DNA from: Tanytarsus gracilentus
Lineage: Eukaryota; Arthropoda; Insecta; Diptera; Chironomidae
Reading direction: 5' to 3'
NCBI GenBank assembly: GCA_038502055.1
Contig: JAXRKN010000039.1
Span: 806,001-870,000, forward strand
DNA length: 64,000 bases
The stretch's first letter is position 1. The number at the start of each line of letters is the position of its first letter. Below the pieces are notes generated by a model. It worked only from the letters and a program-made list of their open reading frames with translations. It ran no database searches and had not been told where the DNA came from. Positions 50,801 through 62,460 of the stretch are shown here, in pieces. A program made the position numbers and the translations under genes.

Positions 50801-53800
50801 ACATCATAAGCGTCAGTAACCACCGCCTTTAAAAATAATTTCCTCGAGGTGAAATTTTGGGTGCAGTTTGTGAAAATGATCTCGATTACAAAATCCTGTT
50901 AGAATTTAATTTATTTGCGAAAAAAATTATTTTACAAACTTATAAAAAGTTTTGTAATTTCTCAAAATTGTCCATCCCAAAATTTACACGAGAAAAAATG
51001 ATTATTTATTGCCATTATACTGCCACCATCGCAAGAAACAGCTGTTTACAATTATTTATGCGACTGCACGTGAAACAAAGCGGGTTACAGTAGAGAGAAA
51101 AAAATGGCACATTTCGAACTTTGACATTTTAAGTCTAATTAAACTTTTTCTCTCTCTCACTCTTCTATATTTTTTTATGACTGTAAAAGGAATGACACGA
51201 TTTTTTACCTCTCTTGCATGTAGTTTAGAGAGTGAGCGCACTCGCAAGAACATTAAAATTAACGAGATTCACATTTGCCTTTGTTTATTCTTCTTCTTCT
51301 TCCTCATGTACAATTTTTTCTCTCTTTTCTAATGCCTTCAATCGCATTTGAACATAAATTTTTATGTCTTTTCTCTTACTTCCACCTTTTTGTTTTTTTG
51401 ATGTAGGAAAAAATATTCAGAATGTGCTGGGTTAAGAATGAAGATTTGCAGAAAAAATTGAAATTTAGTAAATTCTAGAAAATTAATTCAACCGTAACAC
51501 CCTAAACGACACGTCGATTCGCCTCATTAAGACGATGAGATTGCATAATAAACGGAAAAGAACTTTTTACGATTGTAAACTGTAAAGCTTTATGGATGAC
51601 TATCAGTAAACGTGACAAAATTTTAATTGCCTCAATTCTATCACCTCACACTTTTTTCTCTCCTTTCTTATATTGTCAGACATTATCGAACATTATTCTT
51701 TTCTCACTTGAGTGTCGTTGACATTTTGCAAGGTAAGCGGAATAATCGTGAAAGGCATTAGCTGAACGTTCTTAAGACTTTTTTAAATGGTTGTAAATAA
51801 TTTTATAAAAAAATCATTGGAAAATTTTTATTTCGTCCTTTGATTTTATTTTTTTTTTCAGTGCAGCTTATGAAGATAAAAAAATTGATTTTAAAAATGA
51901 TGCGGCTTATGGTCAATGGTCAGTAACTGACACCCATTAACATTTCCTTGTAATTCACCGCGGTAGGAGCTTAATTAATCCTCAATTAGCAATAAAATGG
52001 ATGAGATGCGCTCATGATCCGGGAGGGAAGCATGACCTCAGCGAGTGAATATCGATCGTTAGACAGAAAACAAAATTAATTCTTCTCTCACGTCGTAATT
52101 AAATCGTGAGCCAATTAATTAGTAAACGACTAGAAAGTTTGACCTTTCGTCGTCATTAAACGCACAAACTTTTCAACTCTTCATAATTTCTTTTTACATA
52201 ATAAAATCATGACCACTAAAAATCATTAAAAATTGAGTGGAATAATTGTTGTAGGAAGAAACATAAATAGATAATTGCACGACTCTGAGTGAGATGCCAT
52301 CGGAGAGCGAAAGAAAGAATCTCCACCTCCTTCTATAAGCCATTTAAATGGCTGCTGTATGGCAGAATAGAGAGTGAAAACTATAACAATGCCTCTTGGT
52401 GAATACAACAATAATGATCCATCGTGATATCATGAATGAGAGAGAGAGTTTCTCGAAAAAAAATAATAAAAATATAATAGTGAGTGCTTGCATGCAGGGA
52501 ATGGACACACAAAAAAATTATTTAATAATTTAAAAGCATTTCCCTTGTCCATAATAGTTTATGAAATTATGAGAGTTAAGCATCTCTTTTTTTCGATGTA
52601 AATGTGTCTTTTTTCACTTACCGGACTTTATTATTAGCAGCAATGGTGATCGGTGTAAAGACATTCTGCTGCTGCTGCGCTACTGCTTGAATAACGCTCT
52701 CATTTTGGTTCCGCATTCTCGGCTTTAACGGCGGAGGCGTTTGCTGAACGGTGAGTGCTGAATTATTATATCCACTGCAATCCTTTGACGTCGATGAATT
52801 GTGTGCACGTTTTCTAACTGATAAACGCGTATCGGAGACTCGACCTTGCATTAAGCGCGGTGGCGATAAATCCTTATGACCATATGAAGCGGGCTCGCTC
52901 GTTTGCTTTTGTAAAATGACTCTTTGTGCATGCACAGTTTGATCCTGTGTTGGCTGATGCTGTTGATAATTTCTAATTGTCATAATGGGTGTCGGAACTA
53001 TTTTAGGACGCATTGGAATTGCTGGCGGTGACAATGGAATGCTGTTTGTCTTTATTTTTGGAGGTGAACTGCTTTGGCCCGCGAAGCTGTTTCTTCGGCT
53101 CATTTTAAGCTCCGATTCCTGTTTGAGAACCTCGGGTGGTGGCAAGGGAAGAGCGTCGTCGGGTATGAGTGCAAGTTCGACGGGTGGTGGCGGCGGTAGA
53201 TCTGGCGAAGGAACACGTAGTGGTAAATTGTTGCTAGAATTGCTAAGTTTAGGTTTTGGTGGTCGCTCCGGCACCCAATCGTCAATGGAAATGATCTTCC
53301 CTAGGATCATTGGAGCGAGTAAATCCTTGGATAAATGCTGCTTCTGATGTAACGAAATTTTATCACGTGCTGATGAATATTCAGAAGCCGATGAGGTTCT
53401 AAAAAAATTGAAATTATAAATTTTAAAATATTTCAAAAAGCTGTGCATCAATTACCTCCTCAAAATTCCATTTTTCTTCGGCAATGGCGGCGGCAATAAA
53501 TTTTCCATTGAGCCATTTTCCATCATCATTGGCGTCTGCTCCGAATATGTCTCAGTCTTAATTTCGCAAAATGTCGTAAAGAGCTTATTGCCAGCTCCAT
53601 TATTGATTGATTGATTTTTACTGCTTCCTCGACTAACCTGCAATTGCTGATCATTCGCTGCCGACATTGCGCTATTTTTCATGTTCATTTTAACAACATC
53701 ATTTTTCATCATCGCATCAGATTTGCTACTGATCATCGGTGATGTTGGCCAATTTGAGAGTGATGAGCGTTGACTAGCACATGGCGAGGGCGATGATGCC

Positions 53801-56800
53801 GGCGCAATACTCAAATTTAGCGATTGTGGTCGCAAAGCTGCGCCATTTGTCTTCAAATTTTCCGATTTGACATCGCTCGATTTTAGTTTTGACAGTTCAT
53901 CACTCTTGGCAGTGCCAGCACTTTTGCTGAGTCTAATCGACTGTTGCTGTTGTCTTTCGAAATATGATTGAATCGCATTCTTTTGAAATGCTTTCAATGT
54001 CGAATTTGGAATACGGTTTGTTTTGCTCGGATCCAAATATGTGTAATGCTGCTGTTTGTTGTGATCATGAATTATTTGTTGCTGCTTTTCCAGCTCATTG
54101 ATTCGATCGGCTACCGATTGCCATTGCTGCTGTTGAGCGCTGGACAATCTACGAAAATATTGAAATTGAGAGTGGAGACGTGATCAAGAAATTAGTTGAT
54201 TTTTTTAATTGAATTTTTGTTGAGAGAAAAAAATGTGAACGTAAAAAAAATTTAAGAGCTTTTTTACCATTAAAATTCGTTCAATTCATTTTTTTATTCC
54301 TTTAATTTCTAAACATTTTTTTTATACTCTCAATAAAAAGTTTCACATTTTTTCCTAATAAATCATAAAAATCCACGATCACTTGCAAAGCTCAATAAAA
54401 TAGAGGAAGACATTAAAAATATATTGAGTATCCTTAATTCAACCATCTAATAAAAAAGCTCTCAATAAGGTCTTCAATCATAGACAATCACGTTTTTTAT
54501 ATTGTCTCTTTTTTATAGCTGATTAATGATTTTTTCGTTAGATGTAGTGTTGTGATTGAAAAGAACTCATTTACATTTATGGCCATAGCAAAAAAAATTA
54601 TTGTTGAAGTAAATTCTTTATTATTAATGCGGGTTTAAGGTGCGTTAAGAACATTTTTCTAGAAGTCCATAAATGAAGTTCTCACAAATTATCGAGTGAG
54701 ATTGATCCAAGGTGTGGAAAGCTTTTTAGTGTAACCCACGAAGTGGTGTAACACTTATATGCCCTGCTTTCCGTCCGTCCGTCCGTCCGTCCGTCCGTCT
54801 GTCCGTCCGTCCGTCCGTCCGTCCGTCCGTTCCTGAAATTCCGAGGCCCCTGGGATAGCTAGAGATTTCGGGTTTTCGCCAAATGATAGCTTATAGACTC
54901 TAGTTTTGCCCAAATCAATAATATTTCCATCTCTCTCACATTAAAGTTAGTTAAATTAACAAAAACTATTAAATATAGGGGGTGTTGCGTGCAATATAAA
55001 TTTAAGGGGTAATTTTTAAGTCTTGCAGAAAAATTTTAAGTCGATGTCAGATTCAGAACTCGATCTTGGTTCTTCAGCTGGATGTTGGTTCTTTCTCTGG
55101 AAGTTGGTTCCTCAGCTGAATATTGGTTCCAACGCTGGATGTCGGTTCCTCAGCTGGATGTTGGTTCCTCAGCTGAGTATTGGTTCCTCCGCTGGATGTT
55201 GGTTCCTCAACTGGATGTTGGTTCCTCCGCTGGATGTTGGTTTCTCCGCTGGATGTTGGTTCCTCCGCTGGATGTTGGTTCCTCAGCTGGATGTTGGTTC
55301 CTCAGCTGGATGTTGGTTCCTCAGCTGGATGTTGGTTCCTCCGCTGGATGTTGGTTCCTAAGCTGGATGTTGGTTCCTCCGCTGGATGTTGGTTCCTCCG
55401 CTGGATGTTGGTTCCTCAGCTGGATGTTGGTTCCTCCACTGGATGTTGGTTCCTCAGCTGGATGTTGGTTCCTCAGCTGGATGTTGGTTCCTCAGCTGGA
55501 TGTTGGTTCCTCCGCTGGATGTTGGTTTCTAAGCTGGATGTTGGTTCCTCCGCTGGATGTTGGTTCCTCAGCTGGATGTTGGTTCCTCAGCTGGATGTTG
55601 GTTCCTCCGCTGGATGTTGGTTCCTCAGCTGGATGTTGGTTCCTCAGCTGGATGTTAATTCCTCTATAGAATGGCTTCTCCGAGACTTCTCCAAAAAAGA
55701 CTTCTCCGAGACTTCTCCATGGCTTCTCCGAGACTTCTCCATGGCTTCTCCGAGACTTCTCCAAAATGGCTTCTCCGAGACTTCTCCAAAATGGCTGCTC
55801 CAAAAAAGACTTCTCCGAGACTTCTCCAAAATGGCTGCTCCAAAAAAGACTTCTCCAAAATGGCTACTCCAAAAAAGACTTCTCCAAAATGGCTTCTCCG
55901 AGACTTCTCCAAAATGACTACTCCAAAAAAGACTTCTCCGAAACTTTTTCAAAATGGCTTCTCCGAAACTTTTTGAAAATGGCTTCTCCAAGACTTCTCC
56001 TAAAAAACTTGTGCAAGACTTGTCCAAGGTTTCTCTTAAAAAAAATTCTCTAGAAAATTCCCCAAAAAAATCTTCCACATAATTACATTTCCTTAGCATT
56101 TCCAATACTGATCAGTTACAAGTGGGTTACACGGCAACACCCACGTGTGGGTTTTGAAACATTTTTTTTAATAATTTTTAAACAGCTTTTATGCAAAGTA
56201 TATAAAAAATTGTGTTTTAATTTATATAATTTAGGTTCAGGTGTCTAAAATTGAATCTCAATGTGCGTCTTCCTTTTTAAATGAAGATCCACTCACATAC
56301 TGAGGAGTTAAGTAAGGGAAAGATCATAAAGGATGTTGGTGTTTAATCAGCGATTTAATGCATCGTAATAATGATGAGGTAATAAACTTTAAACGGACAG
56401 AACTGAGAACTCACTTAGTCGTGGATTCCAAACTTGGAATGGATAATGATGATGATGATGCATTTAACGATACAGATTGCTCCGTATAAGTGCTAATTGG
56501 AAATAATCTACTATCACTTCGACTAGAACGATGTTGCTGCTGATAATTGTTGTGTTCATTGGAAACATCCTCGATGCTGCTGCCATTCGTTACATTACTA
56601 ATTTTACTATCGTCATTCATATACAATACACTCTCGGAGTTGTGACGTTGTGGCGTGTGTACCTTCGAACTGTGCACGATTAACTGCGAGGAGCCTGAAA
56701 AAATGAGAGCAAAAGTGGTTAGAAGTGAGAAAAAAAAATATTTTTAAACCAAGGGATGGAATTTTTTAAGCCTGAATCATTTATGAATAATTGTTCCCTT

Positions 56801-59800
56801 GAATCAGTAGAACTGACTCCACTAAACGCTCATTATGCCATTATTTTTTTTTCCTGTCCAACCGAGAAAGAAAAATTGGTGCTTTTAATGGTCAATAAAT
56901 TTAATAATTGAAACATGTAAATGCGATTTCCTTGATATTTCATTCACATTTATCGACTCATTTCTCTCTCTTTAGAATTATTATTATTCACTGTGTATAT
57001 TGTATGGCGCAACTTATGGCATGACCTTAATGATCTATTAGAGCTTAACATTCGTTCTTTTATTATTTCTTTGGCAATTTTTCTTGTGTCTTTTTTGTTT
57101 TAAATCAACGCCGAGATCATTTTTCAGTTTCAATATTCAAATACAATGGATATTTTTTTTAAAAAAATGGAACTGAATTGAATTCTAATTTTTTATTTGT
57201 TTAATTTATTTTTATACGCCCACGCAAAATTTTTACTTAGCTTTTAGAAAATTAAAATTAAAAAAATCAATTTAATTTTATTTAGGAAACCAAAAATTGG
57301 TTTTAATGCCTCATAAAACTCGAGTAAAGGAAAGGTAGCAAAAAATAATCAATTGCCATTGCCAATAATAATGTGCAATGCATATACACACACAAAATAC
57401 ATTATTTAGTTTGGCTTGTTGTTTCACGCCAAATAATAATCGACTTTAAGCAGAGATATGTAAATTTTCGACTTTATTACTGTTTTTCAATTGTAATCAA
57501 TTGAAGCGAAAATATGAGCATTATTACGTGGAATATGGCATGGTTAGTATAGCATGGAAATATAAATGAGCTCTCAACGAAAATTCATGCACATTTTCAA
57601 TTTAGTCTGCTCCAATTTCCTGTGTGTATGTGCGATATGGTCCGCATGAAATTAGTTAAGTACTTCTGATGGATAATTTGAAAATTTTAAGTTGCCTTGT
57701 GAAAATTTTAAATCATTATTTATTTTGAAATTTGTTAACTTTTAAGAAGTTAACTCAAAATTTACGCTAGGGCTGTAAAAATTCATTACAGATCTCCGTT
57801 CAAGGTTTCTTTTCATACTCATATCGGCATTGTCGACACACACAGTATGGTAAAGTCGCCAGGTCCACGGAAATCTTTTATTAATATTTATTGTGTCTTA
57901 AATGTGAAAAAAAATCACACATTGTTGCAAGCACGACACATTCAAAATAAAAAAATGCGATCGGACCACAAAAAAATGATTTCTGATTTATTGGACATAA
58001 ACATTTCGTGTTTACCGATGGAAATTTGTCGGAGATCTCCTTTCAATTATGATTTATGGTACGGTGCGATGATTATGCAATTTTTTTCCTTCGCAGCTTT
58101 AATTGAATTAAAACAATTGCGAGCAAGAAGTGAAAAGTTTACGACTATCGCGATGATCTTTTTTTGTTATGGTTTGGGCACAATTTAATTAAGCTCAAAT
58201 GAAGGGTAAAATTGAAAAGTTATTCAGGATTAGAAACTAAATTTTTTTTGAAATTTTAAATAGAATTTTAATTAAATTTTAAAGTTTGGTTTCCACCCCT
58301 TGATTAAAAAAAACTGTGTTGAGATTTACCTGAGAGTGTAGACGAATTTGTCGCTTGACTGACCACTGAGACATCGCTCATCGACGATCCGAGCCATTTT
58401 AGCGTTTCCGTCGATGAGTTGCTCTCCGAGCATTCTCGTATATTATTGCATGAGCTACTATTACTATTTGTACTTCCATTAAGATTCTGCATTTGAAACT
58501 CTTGCGACGACGACCAATTGATAGATCGTGACTGAAGTAGTTGACTATCTTGACGCAACCTAATTTCACAAAAAAAGAGAAGAAGGAAAGAGTAAAAAAA
58601 TGCCTTCATGAGAGTAATGCGGTGAATAATGTATGTGTATCAAAATCCATTAATAATCATAATTTATGTTTGCCTTCTTGTGTCTGTCATCTCAAAATTG
58701 AGCATTAGAAATTTTCACTTCGAGAGTGAGCAGCGACAAAGCAATTATTTGCACATTTCGGTGTTCCAATTTCGTAAAAAAGGCTTTTCCATCCACACAC
58801 AGATGTAAATTGAGTTTGGGAGTTTTTTTAGTAGGACACACGCAGTATTACGTTAATGAGTGATCATGTGTAACGCGTGATGATCTTGTGGGAAAATTTT
58901 AAGATAAAACAAATGGTAACAGATCAAGTTCACATTTTTATTTTGGAGTTAAATATTTTATATTTCAAACAAATTATTTATTTTTATTGAGATTCATTAA
59001 AAGAATATTTTCTTTGCATTGACGGTTGAATGATGCAAATTAATGTCAAAATTTGACTTTGAAATTGAAAATAGTGAAGAATGAGCTGAAAGCATTGAAA
59101 ATAAAAATCATAACAACATTTATTGACGTGTTCACCGAGTTGCAAAACTACATCTAAAGCTCTTATTGATTGTATGAGCATACACATAGAGCACATTGGT
59201 AATCCAATTACATATATTTGAGTACATGAGAATAATGTGCAAGTGAGAAAGAAAGAAAAACGTGGTGTGTGCGAGTACTCATTGAATAATGCATAAAATC
59301 AGGGGTTAGACACTTGAAATATTTCAATTACTAAGAATTTTAAATTAAATAAAACCTTGTGTAGAGTTTTAACACTAGTGTCTACCACTTAATTTAAAAG
59401 TGAGAAGAAATACTTTTGGCATTACTCGAATGAGTAAGAGAGTGATTGCACATTGACTGTCAATGCAAATATTTATAAATAATTTAAAAGCTTTGACGCT
59501 TTTCAAAAAATCAAAAGGAGAAAAATTGAGGTAAAGGTGATGTGCTTGCTACTTGATTTCACACATATTTGAACATGATCATCATCATCATCTTTTTTGT
59601 CTTAATGATGACTCACAAGAGAATTATGGTCATTGGACTTTTTGTGAAAAAAATCCTCATCAATCAAACATTCGTTCGGATGTTGATATTTAGCTGAAAA
59701 TTTCATGCAGCCTTAACTAATCCATTAGCTCATGTGACGTTGCGGTTTTGTTCTTTATTGCTTCCTTGTCTATATGACTCGAGACGGTCGATCGATTGCA

Positions 59801-62460
59801 ATACAATTAGATAATATGAGATTTTTATTGTGACCACATGTGTGTGGAGATATTCGTGTGGTTTTAAGCCATAAAGTTGTTTGTGATTAAAATATAAAGC
59901 AATAAAATGACTTTTGAATCCTTTAAAAACACAACAAAAATTAAAATTTTTAACATCCCTTGGATCCAATAAATTCCCATATTGTCATATTCATAGAAAG
60001 CAAATTATTGAACCGTACGCATATATAGTGATGGTGCGCACTTGTGTTTGTATTATTAACGAGATATTTCTATTAAGTCTTTCTCATTGTGTATGCAATA
60101 AAAAAAATATTAATATAACCGGATAATAGTTACCTATATATAATATTACACATGTGACGATTAGGAGAACTTGTTTAAGTCTTTTTTATGTGACTCTCTC
60201 ATGTTTCCAATCCATGTGCACTTTTAAACAAGGTAAATGAGAGATCAAATAAATCACACCGCTTACTGAGTCGCAAATTAAAATAATTTTTTTGCATTGT
60301 TGCCTCAAATTAGTCAGTTTATTATGTTGCTCATGAAATTAAAAATATTTTTTTGTGTCTTTAGCATAGCTCATGGCCACTCACTCAATGGAGAATATAC
60401 GTGAGATGAGATTTGTTTGAAAATCACGTCATTACAAGAATTTAATTTTTTTAAAATCTTCGACGTAATTTTAAATGAACCTTTCAATGTGCTTATTATT
60501 ATTTTTGTATCCACATTGCATTAACTACGTCTGATCTAAATCTCTCCACTCTCCTTAAACCGGTTGGCTGTTCTCTGTCGTCTGATTCCGGAACACGTTT
60601 AAGTGCAGAACGATCTTTTCTCTCTCTCACTCACTCACCCAGAAGGCCCTTTTAGAACTACCATTTGCGCCGCTCGCGAAGTGAAAGAACTTGACCTTTT
60701 ACGGTGAATTCAATTTTATGTAATAGCACACATAAAAATGGGGCTTTGCAATGTGCTGAGTAACAGCAGAATTACTCAGCTGTTAATGCTTGCATGGGGT
60801 GTCAATTAATAAAATATTTCTCTTTTCTCTCTCTCTCACTTTGATTTGCTATTTTGTGATAAGTTTCGCGAAAATAAAGAAAAGAGATACGGATTAATGC
60901 CAGCACTCAGTGAAAACCATTTCTTCAATTGAATTTTATTTCATCAAGTAAATTTTTCTCAGTGCCAGATTTTCTGAAAAGCTCTTTTTCAATTCTTCTT
61001 ATTATAAATTTTTTCATATCTCATTCGAGAAAAAAAAAGTTTGCGAGCTCTCGAAAGAAGAATCGTCAAGTAAATTAACGTATAACGGGAAAATTGTGAA
61101 ATGAATTAATTGGTAAAATATATTGATTTTTTTCAGCCATGAGATTGAACGATCGTGAGTGTGTGCCAGCATGTGCCATTGCGATATATCTTCCAGTGCA
61201 GAAACTAACGTTGAGTATTGATGTCGATGATGACACAAGGGCGATATATTCTATGAGAAAAGAGAAGAACAATGCGAAAAAAAAAGAAATTTCTAAATCT
61301 GAACAATATTCACACAATTAGTTGGAAAAAACTGATTAGATCGATGTACAATATGTGCCTTCTTCGAAAAGTTTTCGTTGTGAAAGAAATTTTTTCGTAG
61401 TTAATTTGACAAGATACACAATGTGCGATAAGAGAAATACCGGAGGAGAAAAATATTTTTTTTGTCAATCATATTAAACCAGGGATGGACGCTTTTAATA
61501 ATTTTAAAAGAAAAAATTAATAATTTTGGTGTCGACTCATCTCTCCGATAATGAATTGTATACACAAAATTTAATGCTTTCATTCACAGCTCATTGATGA
61601 AAAATTTTATGAGAAATGATGAGCGAAAAAAATATTGAAGATGATTCATTCAACGATTAACGATGATATTTAAATAAAAGCGTATATTCAACGATCGCTG
61701 TTAATCGATTGCAATAATGTGTGAGGAAATATTACTTTTGGTTAATTTTTCTCTGTGCAAATTGCTTTCTCGCTGTGGCGCGTATGGATGGACAAGTCTT
61801 AATTACCAATTCATTGCGCGTCTGTGATGTTATCGAATGGATGAGAGTTGTTTGTGAATTATGCAATTTGCGAGGTGAATGTGGACATTCTAAATGAGCA
61901 AACACGTGTGAGAGATATTTTACTACTTGTTAAATATATTTTTTTACAGAAGGCGACATCAAAGAATTTTTGGAAATAATTTTTATTTGCTTTAGCGTGA
62001 AAAATTATTTATGGAGGGAACGAGAGAGACTTAAGTAATTTGTGAATAATTTTTAATATATAGGAAACATAAAAGTTTATTAAAAATTCTGATTTGTCAA
62101 GAATTTAAAAATTTCACAACAAAGATTTCTCAAATTACTCTCTAAGAATGTTTAATTACCCTCATGCCACACATATATCTAACAACTCCCATCACTTCGG
62201 CTCTTTACATCCACCGCCATTAATCATATTTAATTGCATTAAATAATTTTCCATTTCTCTCTTCTCACTCACCTATCTAGAAATGGTGTCGACGTTGAAT
62301 CGGAACTGGAAACATAAGAATGATAGCCTTCCGATTGCGCATACGACGATTGCTTTTGGTGATTAAACATCAAGTTTTGTTCATAGTATGAGCGACTATA
62401 TTCCTCTAAGCCAGCTTGTGTTAAGCCATATTGACTGTTGTGATGCTCATCAGATAGTGA
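29853..62460 (-). CDS. Shroom, actin-binding apical constriction protein (N-terminus beyond the window)
   Basis: Ten exons: 62460-62273, 58559-58330, 56694-56415, 54148-53456, 53398-52622, 35049-33959, 33584-33464, 33237-33108, 30634-30368 and 30116-29853. Phases join throughout, giving 1346 codons to a TAG stop. The first exon carries SEGYHSYVSSSDS and TPFLDRLR, resembling the actin-binding ASD1 block. Exon 52622-53398 has DDWVPERPPKPKL followed by PPPPP runs. The middle is Ser/Gln-rich and probably disordered. The last two exons form ASD2: LLSLSGRLARIENAL, then a coiled coil with DKIKLGEEQLNALKDTL. ASD2 binds Rho kinase to drive myosin II contraction at apical junctions. The first exon found begins in phase 0 at an acceptor, so upstream exons lie to the right of the window. 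The 17.6-kb intron splits the proline-rich region from the ASD2 half. Alternative exons were not excluded. Confidence 0.9.
30221..30338. repeat. Short inverted-repeat element, TCAAGGG family, in a Shroom intron
   Basis: TCAAGGGATGGACACT at the left faces AGTGTCCACCCCCTTTGA at the right across an AT-only core, 118 bp in total. It takes up nearly half of the 251-bp intron between the two ASD2 exons. Confidence 0.65.
31181..31214 (+). promoter_or_regulatory. Core promoter of the nested LRR gene (TATA plus initiator)
   Basis: TATAAATAA starts at 31181 and the initiator TCAGTT lies at 31209-31214. The A of the initiator (31211) is 30 bp from the start of the TATA box, the canonical spacing. The start codon follows 52 bp later. 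Confidence 0.65.
31263..32069 (+). CDS. Secreted LRR-type protein with C-terminal coiled coil, nested in Shroom intron
   Basis: An intronless gene of 268 codons on the strand opposite to Shroom, inside the intron between exons 33108 and 30634. It starts with a signal peptide (MKLLICLFAIFLQSNA). Degenerate leucine-rich repeats follow at about residues 95-175 (for example LEYFYFSWTNLERVPGNLF). A Thr-rich linker (TTTQIFTTTTE) leads to a C-terminal coiled coil rich in E, K and L (about 225-262). Cysteines are spread through the ectodomain, as expected for a secreted protein. A TATA box and initiator lie upstream, and AATAAA occurs at 32131 after the stop. No specific function can be given; the make-up suggests one of the expanded secreted LRR families of flies (inference). 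The ATG at 31263 is used; the codon before it is GTG. Confidence 0.8.
   Translation: MKLLICLFAIFLQSNAVVMNCIFEMRSPDLKAESIYTCFVTLLTDLNDQNVNQINGNHTEGKGNADVKYLYIGKPQIPVLEFIPKGMENSFKNIIAIYVNDHPIPHLIGDELYAFENLEYFYFSWTNLERVPGNLFLKNPKMKSVSMNMNPIKHIGYNLLDSLKNLISVSFYSNSCTSKWTTNATLIPALIENIRIDCPDIEEETTTQIFTTTTENPTCGDVNEIVCELQQQNLELKTEILEIRKENSEMKEILKEMMQGILDLISRP
32578..33030. mobile_element. hAT-like MITE with 8-bp target-site duplication
   Basis: The ends TAGAGATCCT (32578-32587) and AGGATCTCTA (33021-33030) are perfect 10-bp inverted repeats, and imperfect CCGGT-containing matches continue inward. TATAGACC flanks both sides (32570-32577 and 33031-33038), an exact 8-bp duplication. The TAGAG start and the 8-bp duplication both fit the hAT superfamily. 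The 453-bp body is T-rich with long homopolymer runs and has no transposase, so it is non-autonomous. It sits in the Shroom intron just past the nested LRR gene. Confidence 0.85.
39693..39872. mobile_element. 180-bp palindromic MITE, copy 1
   Basis: The left end GCTCTCAAATTTTTT and the right end AAAAAATTTGAGAGC are perfect inverted repeats. TACTTTGATAA near the left faces TTAATCAAAGTA near the right. The centre AAAGTACGTTATGAAATTCA recurs in the element at 46276. No coding capacity. No convincing target-site duplication was identified. Confidence 0.7.
41917..41986. repeat. Short inverted-repeat element, TCAAGGG family
   Basis: TCAAGGGGTGGGAAAT faces GTTTCCATCCTTTGA across 70 bp of AT-rich DNA. 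Same terminal motif as the units at 30221 and 45331. Confidence 0.6.
45331..45403. repeat. Short inverted-repeat element, diverged TCAAGGG family
   Basis: TGAGGGGTCGGA at the left faces TTTTTCACCCCTCGA at the right, 73 bp apart end to end, with an AT-rich core. The ends are diverged from the other copies but keep the GGGG/CCCC block in the same arrangement. Confidence 0.45.
46276..46470. mobile_element. 180-bp palindromic MITE, copy 2
   Basis: Matches the copy at 39693 in the same orientation: GCTCTCAAG left end, TTTTTAAATTAAAAAAGTACG and AACGTAATTTTTAATT in the body, and TTAATCAAAGTAATCGAA at the right. The outermost right end is degraded. Confidence 0.65.
54771..54831. repeat. CCGT tetranucleotide array
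   Basis: About 15 tandem CCGT units with one CTGT variant, in the left block of copy 2. Copy 1 has a shorter, partly CTGT version at 26043-26077, so the array is an ancestral part of the element that varies in length. Confidence 0.9.
55077..55662. repeat. 19-bp minisatellite inside copy 2
   Basis: About 31 tandem units of GCTGGATGTTGGTTCCTCA, with C/A alternation at CTCCG versus CTCAG. Because 19 is not divisible by three, all forward frames are open and spell the same 19-residue cycle. The long frames here (up to 245 codons) are repeat artefacts. Confidence 0.92.
55671..56045. repeat. About 25-bp minisatellite inside copy 2
   Basis: Tandem units built on GGCTTCTCCGAGACTTCTCC plus CAAAAT, including longer variants with GGCTGCTCCAAAAAAGAC. 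Open frames on both strands cover it but have only repeat-derived content. Confidence 0.88.
56695..58329. other. Shroom intron between exons 58330 and 56694
   Basis: AT-rich, no exon recognised. A plus-strand frame of 113 codons (57847-58188) has no recognisable domain and is treated as chance. Single TCAAGGG-type arms occur at 56750 and 58286-58302. Confidence 0.5.
58560..62272. other. Shroom intron between exons 62273 and 58559
   Basis: No coding exon was recognised. A GC-richer block at about 60530-60720 stands out, and a TCAAGGG-type inverted repeat lies at 59300-59391. The rest is AT-rich. Confidence 0.5.
59300..59391. repeat. Diverged short inverted-repeat element
   Basis: CAGGGGTTAGACACTT at the left faces CTAGTGTCTACCACTT at the right over 92 bp. 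The ends resemble the AGGGATGGACACT end of the element at 30221. Confidence 0.45.

Larger units (their letters stand above)
35050..52621. other. Large Shroom intron (17.6 kb)
   Basis: No exon or gene was supported on either strand. It holds two copies of a palindromic MITE (39693 and 46276), several TCAAGGG-type repeats and AT-rich simple sequence. GC-richer blocks at 35400-35480, 38740-38830, 45530-45600 and 50270-50480 might include enhancers or alternative promoters, but no coding sequence is seen in them. Confidence 0.6.
54723..56168 (+). mobile_element. Minisatellite-cored element, copy 2
   Basis: It shares both ends with the element at 25997-27004: about 170 bp at the left (TTTTTAGTGTAACCCACGAA, a CCGT array, then GGTTTTCGCCAAATGATAG) and about 70 bp at the right (CCAATACTGATCAGTTACAA through CACGTGTGGGTTTTGAAAC). 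The core is different: a 19-bp minisatellite and then a roughly 25-bp one, with none of the copy-1 repeats. It lies in the same orientation as copy 1, within the Shroom intron 54149-56414. No transposase is encoded. Confidence 0.7.

Noticed and set aside
52497..52553. A further TCAAGGG-type inverted repeat
   Set aside because: The second GGACA/CCCTTG block is not in inverted orientation relative to the first, so it does not qualify as a pair.
55023..56105. Overlapping long open frames on both strands, up to 245 codons
   Set aside because: They are translations of the 19-bp and ~25-bp tandem repeats, give the same cycle in several frames, and have no non-repeat protein content.
57847..58188. 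113-codon plus-strand frame inside a Shroom intron
   Set aside because: No recognisable domain, signal or promoter, and this length is near what chance gives in 64 kb.
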